A DNA stretch of 64,000 nucleotides, taken from positions 16,001,001-16,065,000 of the forward strand of contig OY997596.1 of assembly GCA_963921825.1 (NCBI GenBank), read 5' to 3'. Below the pieces are notes generated by a model. That model was not told where the DNA came from. It saw only the letters and a list, made by a program, of their open reading frames with translations, and ran no database searches. This DNA comes from Erodium maritimum (Eukaryota; Streptophyta; Magnoliopsida; Geraniales; Geraniaceae). Positions 47,241 to 59,285 of the stretch are shown one piece after another (within the stretch, counting starts at the first letter, position 1; every line of letters begins with the position of its first letter). Made by a program: the position numbers and the translations under genes.

Positions 47241-47247
47241 AAATTCC

Positions 47248-47262
47248 CTTAAGGGGGTAGAT
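47248..47262 (+). other. Polypurine tract
   Basis: CTTAAGGGGGTAGAT directly precedes the LTR start TGTAAGAACC, in the same form as the tract at 12548-12562. Confidence 0.8.
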
Positions 47263-47748
47263 TGTAAGAACCACTCCCGGTCAACGCCAGTCAAATCGGC
47301 GAAAAACAGGAAAATTTAAAATTTTTGGACAGACACCTAAATGAACCTAAATTTGACCCCGAGGGTCATACCGGACTTAAGTTGACCCCGTTATCCACCA
47401 AAGTGAGTTCCGGGGGACTCAGGGCAACTTTCTGACCAATTTGGGAAAGGTTGACTTTTTGCTGGAAAAGTCAATCGAGCGACGTTTTGGTCCGTTCGAG
47501 GTCCGTTTTGGATCCAAAAAGCTTAGTCGTCGTCACAGCAATCTTAGTTGAGCCGTTTCCTTTTAGCCCGTGAAGTTTCATAATTTCTTGGAAAAAGTGC
47601 CCGTTCGGGGCCCGAGACGTCCGAATTTTGCGAATCTGACTGAAAAATATCTAGAAGATATTTTCCAAAAGGTGTGGAACCCACTTGCCACATGTCAATT
47701 ATGTGGTGGTGTTAGGTAATTTTTGAAACAAGATAAAGATGAGAGGAT

Positions 47749-47768
47749 GGGGGGGGGGGGGGGGGGGG
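47749..47768 (+). repeat. 20-base guanine homopolymer
   Basis: Twenty consecutive G bases interrupt an AG-rich stretch of the LTR. Such a run can form a G-quadruplex and is also prone to sequencing length error. Confidence 0.9.
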
Positions 47769-48999
47769 TTCGGCCATAGTTGTAGAAAATGGGTTTTTGG
47801 AAAGAGAAAGAAGATAGAAGGAAGAGAGAAGAAGGAGAGAAAAGAGAAGGACGATTTGGAAGTTTAGGCTTTCCCCGACGATCAAACCGGTAAATCGTCT
47901 CAACGATCAAGGAATCGAACTCCCATCGTCGTTCCCTACGGTGAGCAACTATCCGATTTTCGTTTGTTAAGTTTGAAAGTTAGGGTTTTGGTTAAAACTA
48001 GTAGTATATGGTTGAGTTGAGGTGTGGGGTTTGTTGGAGAAGTTTTGGAGCGAAGATTGGACGTTTTCCGGTGACCGGAGGCTCGGGGGAGCTCCGGCCA
48101 CCGTGCATGGGGGCTGGCCAGACCATGGGGTGGCTGGCCGGAGCTAGGACCGGCCACCACCATGGTGAAACGGCCCCAAACCGGCCCTAGCCACCCACAA
48201 CCAAGGATGGCCGGGTGGGTCCCACATGCTCGGGTATCGGGTTTTCGTGTTCGGGTGGTTTAGGACGTTCCCCAAGTAGTTAATCCACATCCGGAACGAA
48301 TTTTGGAATTAAATTGTGAAAGTTGTAATTGACGGGTTTAGAAACTTTAAATGCGAATTAAATTACTCGGAAGTCGGAATGTGATTCCGCCGAGTGCTTA
48401 GGAACCCTTGAACTATTCTAAGACCGTAGAAACGAAAACGGGAATTTTCGGAGCCCCGGAAGGACGTTTTCCAATCCCGGGCAGATTCGTCGGGTCGGGC
48501 GAAACGGACCTTTCCGGGTCCATTATCGACAATGTCGAGTAATTGGGAAGTTTGGGAGTGATCGATATTGTCGGGGTTACTTTTGGGCGTCAAGTTTATT
48601 AAAGTTCATTTTATGCCTGCAAGCTTAAAGGTATTTTGAATTGTGTTCTTATTCGATCGTGCCGCCGACAGAGGAAAGGGAAAGCTAGGCGAGTGATCAT
48701 GATCATCCGAAGCTTGATTGTGAGCTTTTGGGGAAAGCATACGAGGTAGGGAAAAGTAGCCGGATCTCGGCCCTGACTAGGGAAAGTTAACAGTAGAAAT
48801 CCATGTGACACTTGGGTGTCGTGGGTTAAGTAAGTTTATCGAACAATAGAAAGGCAGGCGACATCGGGTGGTGTCGTATGATACCGGAACGTATCGAACA
48901 ATAGAAATGCATGTGACACTTAGTAGTGTCGTAGGAGCAGTGAACTTGTTGATATTAGAATTACTGGAAGCATTTGGTTATGCCCGGAGGTTGTTTGTT

Positions 49000-49450
49000 T
49001 AGTTTGTGTCTTGGGTGGCCATGAGTGCCCGTGGGGTTGTTAAACCCGTATTTTTACTGTTGGTGTGTCTTGGTTGACCATGAGTGCTTGTGGGGTTGTT
49101 GAACCCGTGTTTTACTGTTGGTGTGTCTTGGGTGGCCATGAATGCCAGTGGGGTTGTTAAACCCGTATTTTACTGTTGGTGTGTCTTGGGTGGCAATGAG
49201 TGCCTGTGGGTTTGTTAAACCCGTATTTTACTGTTGGTGTGTCTTGGGTGGCCATGAGTGCCCGTGGGGTTGTTGAACCCGTATTTTACTATTGGTGTGT
49301 CTTGGGTGGCCATGAGTGCCCGTGGGGTTGTTAAACCTGTACTTTACTATTGGTGTGTCTTGGGTGGCCATGAGTGCCCGTGGGGTTGTTGAACCCGTGT
49401 TTCACTGTTGGTGGCTTGGGTGGCCATGAGTGCATGTGGAGTGTTAAACC
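49000..49450. repeat. ~60-bp minisatellite in the 3' LTR
   Basis: About seven units contain TGTCTTGGGTGGCCATGAG, then TGCCCGTGGGGTTGTT, then AAACCCGTATTTTACTGTTGG. The same word family occurs in the 39-bp array at 84-330. Confidence 0.9.
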
Positions 49451-49509
49451 GGTGTTGTTGCTGTTGTTGAACTTTGCTTGTGATTGTGATTGTGGTTACC
49501 TGGGGTTGG

Positions 49510-49780
49510 GATGTGACAGGTCGACAGCCTGATCCGACTACGTGTCGGGAAAAGTGTGATAGGTCGACCGCCCGATCCAACCGTCGTGTTGGGAAAAGTG
49601 CGACAGGTCGACAGCCTGATCCAACCGTCGTGTGGGGAAAAGTGCGACAGGTCGACAACCTGATCCAATTGGGTGTCGGGAAAAGTGCGACAGGTCGACA
49701 GCCTGATCCAACCGTCGTGTTGGGAAAAGTGCGACAGGTCGGCCGCCTGATCCAACCGTCGTGTTGGGAAAAGCGCGTGG
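49510..49780. repeat. ~43-bp minisatellite in the 3' LTR
   Basis: Six units contain GCGACAGGTCGACAGCCTGA, then TCCAACCGTCGTGTTGGG, then AAAAGT. The GTCGAC palindrome recurs in most units. Confidence 0.9.
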
Positions 49781-50358
49781 GGACTGAGCAGCTGGAGTGT
49801 GATCCTTTGCGATCTTGTTTGGTGTGCGATCCTTTGTGATCTTGGGTGTTGCGTGGTTATCTTTCGTGTCTTTGGAGGAAGTCGTAATCGTTGTGTCGGG
49901 TCTACATTACGTGTCCGAGTGTTGAGTCGGTTGAGGAAAGTAACAGTTTGTGTGTCACTCGGGTTACTTGAGTTTGGGGATAGTGGTCCCCGGTGTTGGG
50001 GTTGTTGTTGTTGTCTCCGGCATGTTCTGCTAAGTATGTCGTAGTCAGTCTGTTATCCGTGGTGGTGAGCGAACGCTCACCCCTAGCTGCTTTTCCTACA
50101 GGTACTGGTCGCGGGACGGACTAGGTGAGCTCTCGAAGCTTGAAGAGATAGGAGCGGGAGTCCGGTTGTCCTTTTTGAGTCTAGCGACGTACGCCTTGTA
50201 TTTTGTCCGCTTGTTGGGACGTACTTTTGAGTTGTAAATTATTATTTTGATTAACTAAATGGTGGTTTTAAAGCGATTTATTTAAAAGGTTTAAAAATTA
50301 TTTTATTGTTTTACCGTTCGCGTTCCGGATTCGGTTCTACTGAATTTGGGGCGTGACA

Positions 50359-50831
50359 GTGATGGTACCTTATATACAAAGTTTCTGGTACCTTACATGT
50401 TTACATACAAGGGTGTTGGTACTATACATGAAAAAGTTAGGTTTTTCCGTGTAAAGTAGTGGTACCTTGTATACAAGGGTGTCGGTACCTTATATACAAG
50501 GTGTTGGTACCTTTTATGTGCTACATTCGTGGTTAACATGCATTACAGTGCTATCAAAATAACAGGAAAGTTTGCTTATTTACAAAATTATCATCGCGCG
50601 TTCTTAGATCAGGATCATCAAATTTAACAAATGAAAAAACACTTATTCGTTTGTAATTTGCACGATAAATGACGATTTGATAGTAATCCTAACAAATTTG
50701 GCATCCTTTAACATCTTTTACTGCGAGCAATCTATTTTATGAACATAAAGCTTTAATAAAAGAATTATATAACACACTTTTGGGACCAAACATAGTTCGG
50801 CATAGAGAATAAAAGTCTTCGTTTATTTTTG
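50359..50831. repeat. Intergenic with short GGTACCTTATATACAAGG repeats
   Basis: From 50363 to 50512 the words GGTACCTTATATACAA, GGTACCTTACATG and GGTACCTTGTATACAAGG recur four or more times, separated by GTGTTGGTAC-type links. The remainder to 50831 has no recognisable feature. Confidence 0.6.
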
Positions 50832-50872
50832 AATCTGCTTTATTTTTTTTTTGAAACGTAGTTTGAATTTTA

Positions 50873-52396
50873 TTAACTGAACTTTTGTAAGATAGACATA
50901 AATGTGGTCGGAATAGTTAATCCAGACCACGAGAGGACAGGCACAGAACGGGCTTCCCGGGCAAGCCAGTGGGCTGCACCGTTCACTGACCTAGAAATGT
51001 ACTCGATTTTGACATCCTCGAGAGTACTGAGCAGGGACCTGCAGTCGTCGACCAATCGTCCCAGTGGGGAAAAGACCTGGTGCGTGCCTTGAATCAGGTG
51101 TACCAGGTACTGGGCGTCACTCTGTATGATGACCCTGGACGAGTGAGAGGCGTGTATCCATTCCAGGGCCTTCCAAATCGCCATCGCCTCCGAGTATTCG
51201 GGGTTGAGTACTCCGCTTCCATATCCATTCCGTGCTTCCCGGACCCCTCCCGTGTCTGTACGGCAGATCCAACCCCACCCAAATTGTCCTACGGCCGCAA
51301 AGGTCGCCCCGTCAACATTGATCAAGAGCCATCCAGGGGGAGGAGGTTTCCATTTAGTCTGTGTGGTTCGAGGAATAACGGCCGGCTTCCGGAGGCCCAA
51401 TTGTGCTTCCACCCAACTATGCTGATTACAGAGAACCGTGGCAACCAATTCTTGTGGGGTGGAGGTCACCTGGTCCCAGACCATAGCGTTTCTCGCTTTC
51501 CATATCTCCCAGAGCACGAGGCAGGCTTTACTCCGAGTCGTAGCCTCCGGTATCAGGAAGAGGGCCGAGAGCCAATCAGTTAAAGAGGTCGATGAAGGAT
51601 TGGGAACAGGTAGGCCCGCTTCATCCCAAACCGACTTTGCAAACGGACGGGACAGCAGAAGATGGTCCGTAGTTTCCGAGTCCGATTGACACATCAGACA
51701 GGTGGCCGAAATGGGAACGAACTTGGTTCGGAGGTTCATGGCAACCTGTAACGTACCTGAAATGGCCCGCCATTTAAAGACCTTGATCCGTGGTTGAACA
51801 TCTTGATCCCAGATACCCGTCCATACAGTTGCCCCTGTCGAGGTGTGCCATCGACCGTTCGCTCTGGATAGGGCCCTATAACCCTCTTTGACTGAGTACT
51901 CACATCTGATATTGTACTTCCAGGACCATATGTCTGTATGCTGGGGAAGAGGTGGGGGCACCTAGAGGATATCCTCAACAATAGCCGGAGGGAGGATCGA
52001 CTGGATTTTCTGCACATCCCATTCATGGTCCACGGTGGCTAAGTCTGACACCATAAGAGCCGGTATGGTACATGTATGCATAGGAATAACCGGGTTATCC
52101 CCTAGAAGCCAAGGAGGTCCCTCAACCATAGTTGTTCGACCGTCGCCGATAGTACGAATCAATCCCTCTCGGAGCAGACCCTGCGTGCCACGGAGACCCG
52201 ACCAGATTTGACTGAGTCCATTCCCTCCACCCGCCGTCAGGAATTCAGCCTTTGGGTAGTACCGTGCCTTAAGGATTCGAGCCACCAGACAGTCGGGTTG
52301 AGTAACCAGTTTCCACCCCATTTTTGCCAGCATTGCAATGTTCATATCCCGCATGTCTTTGAATCCCATCCCTCCATCCTCCTTTGGCCTACACAA
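50873..52396 (-). pseudogene. LINE ORF2 C-terminal region with RNase H
   Basis: The 52396-51962 part holds CRPKEDGGMGFKDMRDMNIA and WRGTQ-like segments that follow RT in plant L1 elements. A stop lies at the junction near 51962. The 51961-50873 part is open for 362 codons: a zinc-ribbon-like CLMCQSDSETTDHLL, then RNase H with INVDGATFAAVGQFGWGWIC, EAMAIWKALEW and VIIQSDAQYLVHLI, ending VNGAAHWLAREA. The four acidic RNase H residues appear present. Confidence 0.88.
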
Positions 52397-52447
52397 CTTC
52401 GTCTAGTCCTGCCAAATAATCGGTCTTGTTCCTCTGGGAGTTCCCGT

Positions 52448-53947
52448 CTACCAATACCGAGCTAGTGCGACATGGATTTTGTTGATTGATTCCCTTGGGA
52501 ACATAAACACGCTCATCGCGTAGATTGGCATGGCCTGGAGAACTGATTTGATCATAACCTCCTTCCCACCTGCCGACAGCATCTGACCATCCCATGTCCC
52601 AATCTTGGCCCCTATCCGGTCACATAAGAATTGAAGGCTCTGTCCTTTTTTCCGGCCCAGCATGTTGGGGACTCCCAGGTACTTAGTCGGCCCTGAGATT
52701 TCCTGGATGCCCAGTATGTTACAGCATGCTGTTCTGTTTGCCAAAGTTGTATTAGTACTGAAAAATATGGACGACTTGCCTTTATTTATAACTTGACCTG
52801 AAAGACGTCCAAAGGTTTGGAGGATAATACTCAGGTGAGTCGCCTCTTCTTGATCCGCCCTGCAGAATATATAGTAGTCGTCCGCAAAAAAATATATGAG
52901 ATAACAGCGGGGGCCCTCGAGCTACTGATACCCCATGAATATGTCCATCTCTTTCTGCATGACTAAGCATCCGAGATAGACCCTCCATACAGAACAGAAA
53001 AAGGTACGGTGATAGGGGGTCACCTTGTCTGATACCCCGTCCTGCTGTAAACGGTGTCGTATGCTTCCCGTCAGAACTGACCGTATACTCGATTGCTCTC
53101 ATACACGCGAGTACCATCGCCCGCCAGCCCATATCAAAGCCGAACGCTCCCATCATAGACAGTAGGAAAGACCACTTCACTCTGTCGTAGGCCTTACTCA
53201 TATCTAACTTCAAGTCCATGAAACCACGTTGTCCCTGTGTTTTACGCCTGAGGGTGTGAATAATCTCATAGGAGATGATAACATAGTCCTGGAAATGTCT
53301 GCCCGGTACAAACGCCCCCTGGTTTGTGGAGATGATCGGGTCCAGTAGGGGTTTGATCCGGTTTGCCAAGACCTTAGAAATAATTCTAAAGATCACATTG
53401 CATAAAGCAATGGGCCTCAGTTCCGCAATTTTCTTCGCCCCTGGGATCTTCGGTATCATAATCAGAGTGGTCTTGTTGATGTCCTGATCAATAGTGCATG
53501 TCAGGACAGCAGTGCGGACAAATTCAATGACCTCCGGAGCCAAAGTATCCCAATAATGTTGGAAAACTTTGGATTGAGCCCGTCCGGTCCTGGGGATTTC
53601 GACGGGCCCATTTGGAACACGGCATGGCGTACCTCCTGATACGTTACCCGTTGTGTGAGTAATAAATTCTGTGCCGAGGTGATCATACACGGGACTGGCA
53701 TGGGGAGGTCATAGTCTTCGATGTCGCCTGCTGTGAAGATATTAGTAAAGTATGAGTGGAGCAGATCACTCATACATGTATTCCATTGCACTTCTACTCC
53801 ATCATCATTTATCAAGGATTTGAGTTTGTTTTTCACCTGGCGCTTGGTGGACGATCTCTGAAAGAATCCCGTATTCCGGTCCCCTTCCCCAAGCCAGTGT
53901 TGTTTCGCCCTCTGTCGCCAGAACTGTTCCTGTGTAGCCAGCGCCAT
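52448..53947 (-). pseudogene. LINE reverse transcriptase domain
   Basis: Minus-strand pieces show AKQHWLGEGDRNTGFFQRSS, a FQMGPSKSPGPDGLNPKF start, then after a frameshift IPKIPGAKKIAELRPIALCN, NQGAFVPGRHFQDYVIISYE and LKLDMSKAYDRVKWSFL. RQGDPLSPYLFLFCMEGLS follows, and a second frameshift leads to the catalytic FADDYYIFCRAD at about 52890-52855. The order is that of plant L1 RT. At least two frameshifts abolish function. Confidence 0.92.
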
Positions 53948-54299
53948 GTTATACTGTTTTTGAATTGCTAGTCTCTTCCGGATGCCCTGTCTGTCTGTTC
54001 AGCCATTCAACTCAGCAAGCCTCCGATGTAACCTTCGGATCTGATTAATGTTGTCCCGGAAGATCGTCTGGCCCCACTCATCCAGGGAAGCCCCGATGTC
54101 CTTAATGTGATGCTTGATATGGCGATTCCCCGGCTGACCCCACTCTATCTGGATCAATGGGCCACACTCCAGATGATCAATCCACACGTTCTCAAACCGA
54201 AACTGACGAGGTAGTCGTTCCACTTGTTCCTTCGGGAGTTGGAGAAGGATGGGTTTGTGGTCCGAAGTCGATATGCCCAGGTTCTGTAACTCCACATCC

Positions 54300-54980
54300 C
54301 TGAATCAGGCTCGAGCCTGCGGGGAGATAAAGGCTCTGTCCAGCTGACTTTCCACTAGCGACTTAGCATCTTGACCCCGTGCCCACGTGAACTGGTACCC
54401 TTGCAGTGGTACCTCTTCCACTCCAATGTCCGATACGGCCTGCTGGAATCCTTGCATAAGGGGTAGTGGGTATATCCCCCACACCCCGCTTTTCTGACGG
54501 ACGCAAAATTCCGTTGAAATCCCCCATTAGGATCCAATCAGCCGGTGCCGGAATTGTGGCCAAGTGTCTCAGGTTTGCCCATGTCAAGTGCCGACGCTCC
54601 CATATCGGTTCCCCATAGATACATGTGAACCGGATAGGTGCTTCCTGACCTAACTGTACGGACGTGTCGATATGTGATTGTTGCATCGAGAGTACCGTAA
54701 CCTTGCATTGTTCAGACCACAACATCATCCCTCCTTTATTTGTCGGAGGCCCGGCTCCCAGAATGGCCTGCGGTACAAATCCCGAAATGCCCGTGCCTCC
54801 ATGGAAGCCAAGCGTTCTACGCAGTATAGCAAGTCGTGATCGAGAGTTCCGAGATTCCACGTGACGGGTCTCTGTCAGGAAAAGGATGTCGGGTTTGTGC
54901 CGGGACACCAAATCTTTCAATTGGCGCCGGTTATGGTCCGTACCTAGACCTCTACAATTCCAAGCCAGCAAGACAGGCAT
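54300..54980 (-). pseudogene. LINE endonuclease domain
   Basis: From ATG 54980 the minus-strand frame reads MPVLLAWNCRGLG, then KPDILFLTETR and RFTCIYGEPIWERRHLTW, then WILMGDFNGILRPSEKRG. These are the motifs of the apurinic-like endonuclease/exonuclease/phosphatase fold that nicks the insertion site. A frameshift occurs near 54450, and the C-terminal STSDHKPILL motif (SDH) is reached in another frame at about 54270. Confidence 0.9.
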
Positions 54981-55521
54981 AATAACAAATGCAGAACCCT
55001 AGGAGCGAGAAGAGTACATGTCGGCGCTCTGGCGGTGGGAGGTGACTGTCGGCCTGGTGTGTCCGCCAAACTCCCTCAATTGGCACAGAAACCTGGGAGC
55101 TCGCAGCAGGAGACGAGACTATCAGAGAGCCTGGCGCTGTGGCGGAATCGATGGATTTGTCTCGGCGAGCCGTCGGGATCCAGAGCAGATTCGGAGGTCG
55201 CCGGCAGATGTCAGCGATGAGCCCTCGGGGTCCAGTGAGGATCCGGGAGACGCTGACTTCAGGGGCGGCTGGGGCGGCCAAGGCGAGTTAGGAACCGGTG
55301 AGATCGATTCCCGACCTAGAGAGAGAGATCGGATTAGGGGTCTGCAGCCAGGGAACGATGGTCCTTGGGAGAGCAAGTGAGCGACGACGGGAATGGATGC
55401 CGATGACCGGTGCGGACTGAGCAGGAGCGGCTGCGACAGCGGCGGCGACGACGACCCGAGTAGGGTAAGACGTAACCTCAGAAAGGTTGAGTGGAGAGCG
55501 TTTTTGTAAATCTGCTTTATT

Positions 55522-56269
55522 AAGTTTTTGTTTGTTTAGTTTTTGTTTCTTATTTGTGTAATAATTACATATCACAATCTTATCAAGAGAACAAATAAGT
55601 ATAAATGGTTGACTAATAAGTAGCAAATAAAATGAAAACACTATAAATGATTTCATATGAAAATAGCTTACCTAAATTGCACACATCATTATCTTGTACT
55701 TTGGATAGAAGTGATGAGCATCGTTAAGGTTCCAGCGACATGAAGGTCAGAAGCCATATTGGTTGTGTCTAGACGACGTTGCTAGGCCGTGGGGCTCTCG
55801 CGAATCTGCTCTGGTGTCGACGTAATGAAGGTAACCTGCTCTTTTCTCTTCCAACTGTCTTATTTTCAAGTTTGGTTCCTTCGATTAGATCTATTGATCC
55901 ATCGTTGAGTTGGAGTTGGCCAAACTTGATCCACCGATCGTCATAACCCCTTCCCTATCGAGCTAGTACTTTGGGTGGGTTGGTTTTGTTGCTTTCCCGT
56001 GAACTCTGTTTGTCGACAAAGCTCGGTTCTTCGCTTCAGTCTATGAAGCTTTTGCCTGTGATGTCGTGACACAGGTTTTTGGGCAAGGATTAGGTTCAGC
56101 AACTGCTTGATCTTTGCCATCGCCGGGGATTTTTGTAGGCGGTGTGGGAACAGAGGGACCGATTCAGACAATGAACTATTCAGTTCATTTAGGACTGATT
56201 GTGGAGCTTTGTGTGGTAAATATTTTTCCCTCACGAGGCTAACCGTAATTGGGTCACAGTCACAACACC
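55522..56269 (+). other. Interval before LINE 2; possibly its leader
   Basis: No frame with a known domain is present. The last ~150 bp lead without a break into the endonuclease start at 56270 and may be the 5' leader of that LINE. Sequence 55522-55700 is AT rich and was contiguous with 50831 before the first LINE inserted. Confidence 0.4.
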
Positions 56270-59200
56270 ATGAAAATTTTACCATGGCATTGTAGGGGCG
56301 TAGGGATATTGGCTTCGGTAGAGTATCTGAAGGGTATCATTCGGCGTCAAAAACCTCAAATTATTTTCATGTGTGGGACTCTAGCCAAGGTCGACGGGGT
56401 AAAGATCCTCAAACTCCAACTTGGTCTATCAGGAGTTTGTATGGTATCGACGGATGGTCACCAAAGGGACATAATGTTACTTTAGACTGAGGAAGTACAT
56501 GTTACGATTCGAGGGATGAGACCTCGGTATATCGATGTCAATATCTAAGGGACTGGAGTCAATGAATTTTGATTTTCTGGTATCTATGGAGAAGCCAATC
56601 GGGAGCTCCAATGGAAAACTTTGGGACTACTCAAATCATTGGAGGAACTCAATGACTCAGTTAACGCCAAGTGGATCTTAATGGGGGATTTCAACGACAT
56701 CCTCAATTAGAGAGAAAAGCGAGGAGGTCATCCGTATCCTGAAAACCTAATCACATCGTTCAAGGATGTCTTAGGAGATTTGCACCTACATGATGTGCCC
56801 TTACAAGGGTACAAGCTTACCTGGCTCAGTGGTAGTGAGCCGTCTACTGGGATGGAGGTGCAATTGGACAAGGCCATATTATCTATTAGGCTCAGTGAAA
56901 GATGTCCTCTATCCCACCTAGACAATGTGGGTATTTCCACGTCAGATCATCTTCCTATTCTTTTGGATTCGGAAGTGGGGATGGAACCACCAAGCTCTTG
57001 TTAGTTTTGTTTTGAGAATATCTTGGCGGGAAACCTAGAATGTGGGTTTCTCATCTAGGAAGTATGGGTCGAGATAGATAATCGGCCTATCTTGGAAAAC
57101 ACTAAGGAGACGGAGACATGTAGGGGACTAAAGTCTATCATGCTTTAGCTCGAAAGGTTTTCTGTCACAAAAGGGATATCCTCTGGTTGAATGGAAAAAG
57201 GGGACCAGACTAGTATATGGAAGTACGGGGCTTTACAAATCCAGTATAACAATACTCTGGACAAAAAAAAGGCCTTGTGTAAACAGAAAGCTAAACAACA
57301 TTCGATGTCGGATGGGGATCGTAACACGAAGTTCTTCCAAGCCTCAACATCTCACCGCAAAAGATCCAACTAAGTATCAAAACTCGAGAACGCGGATGGG
57401 ACGATGTTGACCTGGGACACGGGTTTAAGGGATCATATTCTCTCTTTTTATAAGACTCTCTTAGGGAGGTCAGAGAGATCGGGTTCCTCCTATCTACCTT
57501 AGTTTTCTCGGCAAATCATAGAAGCGCAAAACACTTCTCTCTTTGCCCCTATTTCGTCAGAAGAAGTCCGATATGTCATTTTCTCAATGGGACCAAACAA
57601 ATCGTCAGGACCGGGTGGCCTCAACCTTTATTTTTATCAAAAGTATTGGTATATGGTAGGAGAAGATGTTTTCTCTTGTGTGCGTTTGATTTTTTTAAAG
57701 GGGAGAGGTACCAACCTCACCAAATGCAAAGGCTTTGGTGTTAATTCTAAAAGTGGAGGCCCTAATGAGTCTAAAGGATTTTCGGCTTATCGCCCTCTGT
57801 AATATTCTATTCAAAATAGTCTCAAATGTTGCAGCTAATCGCTCAAGCCTGTGCTGGATGAGATTATTTCTCCCTCGCGTGAGGCTTTCGTCCCTGGACG
57901 CTCAATCCTAGACAACGTTATTCTATCTTTCGAAACTTTTCACTTTATAATGTATAAAAAAGAAAGGTGGGAAGGATGGGTATCCCTCAAACTGGATATG
58001 AGCAAGGATTATGACATAGTAGAATGAGGTATTCTATGGGATATGAAGAGAGGTTTCGGTTTCGGGGAATATTGGATTTCCCTCATGCGTCGTTGTACAT
58101 ATTTGGTCACATAAAACATATTGGCAGGAGGCCGCCAAGCGGGGTTTGTCTAGCTGGAAAGGGGTATCTGTCAGAAGATCCTCTATTCCCGTACTTGTTT
58201 CTTTTCTGCATGGAAGGGTTAGCCCATCTTCTCTAAGGGGTAGAAAATCAGGGACTCATTCACGGAGTCAACATAGCACCATCGCCCCCTTCTCTCACTC
58301 ATTTTTTTTTTGCAGACCATTGCCATGTTTATCGCAGGGCCTAACACCTGGAAATGGGAAGGATCAAGAACTATCTCAGGATGTTTGAAGAAGCTTTGGG
58401 TCAGGTAGTAAATCTCCTGAAATCCTCGTTATTCTTTAGTTATAAGACTCATCCGAATTCGCAACGGGAAGGAGTATGTATGTTGGGTATACTAGAGCTC
58501 TAGACACCGTCCCCGTACCTAGGCATTCCAAACATGATGGGACGTAATAGAGAGAGAAGCTTTTAGTATGTATTGGGCTGCATATTGAGAAGGATCAACA
58601 GGTGGGATGAGAAAATGCTGAATAGAGCATACGAGGAGGTTTTAGTAAAATCGGTCTTGCAGTCTATCCCTACCTATATGATGAGTGTCATGCGCTTTCC
58701 TCAAGTAACGGTAGAGAAAATAAATGTGGATCTAACACGTTTCTGGTGGAGACTATCGGGGGGAGTGATAAACCGATTATTTGGCAATCCTGGTCAGCTA
58801 TGTCTCGCCCGAAGGAAGTTGGAGGTTTGGTTTCCGAAACCTGCAAGACTTTAACATTTCTCTACTGGGTAAACAGTTGTGGAATATTGTGACGGAGGAA
58901 CAAAGTTTAGTAGCTCGGGTTCTAAAGGCATGGTACTTTCCAAACTCGTCGGAACTAGAGGCATATAAGAGTCTGAACCAGAGCTTTATTTGGAAAAGTC
59001 TGCTCTCGGCCAAGGAACTAACTGGTCAAACAGGGGCACAGAGATCCATAGGCCAAGGGATGACAACCTCTGTCCTTCGTCAACCCTGGCTAATAGGGAC
59101 GGATCCTTATATTTCCTCGACAAATGAGGGGCTAGAGCATCTGAACATGTCTGGGCCCATGACGTCAAGAACAAGGTGGTGGAACAAAGAGGTAAATTGA

Positions 59201-59285
59201 GAACTTTTCGTAGAAAGGAACAGTTTATCCATCTTGGCAGTCCCAACGAGCAATTCGGTCCCCTTAGATTCGTGGTATTGGTCGG
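56270..59285 (+). pseudogene. Plant L1-type LINE, heavily decayed, plus strand
   Basis: Endonuclease motifs start with MKILPWHCRGVG and include KWILMGDFNDILN (about 56670-56708) and GISTSDHLPIL (about 56932-56964). RT motifs follow: KQHSMSDGDRNTKFFQAS, FSMGPNKSSGPGGLN, SREAFVPGRSILDNVI, LKLDMSKDYD, and a LFPYLFLFCMEGLAHL segment. The later part (LVKSVLQSIPTYMMSVMRFP, about 58640-58700) matches the post-RT region. More than a dozen stops and frameshifts occur. It is cut at 59286 by a gypsy LTR, so its 3' end would lie beyond the window. Confidence 0.88.

Larger units (their letters stand above)
47263..50358 (+). repeat. Chromovirus-like 3' LTR, 3096 bp
   Basis: It starts TGTAAGAACCACTCCCGG after the polypurine tract and ends GGGGCGTGACA. 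Positions 48920-50358 match 1-1186. Inside are a 20-G run (47749-47768), two minisatellites (49010-49450 and 49510-49780), and the hairpin GTGAGCGAACGCTCAC with CTTTTCCTACAGGT at 50065-50103. The antisense LTR at 8416 is related. No protein gene is supported inside. Confidence 0.88.
50845..55508 (-). mobile_element. L1-type LINE, 4664 bp, with 13-bp target duplication
   Basis: On the plus strand the element lies between two copies of AATCTGCTTTATT (50832-50844 and 55509-55521). On its own (minus) strand it starts at 55508 with a GC-rich leader, encodes endonuclease, RT and RNase H, and ends with a short A-run at 50852-50845 after AACTACGTTTC. The duplication and tail show target-primed insertion. 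No ORF1/gag-like frame precedes the endonuclease; only ~530 bp of leader are present. Confidence 0.9.

Noticed and set aside
49347-49839. Repetitive frames on both strands that look like repeat proteins or a CRISPR-like array
   Set aside because: The ~43-bp and ~60-bp units are contiguous, with no unique spacers, lie inside an LTR of a plant retrotransposon, and have no cas genes.
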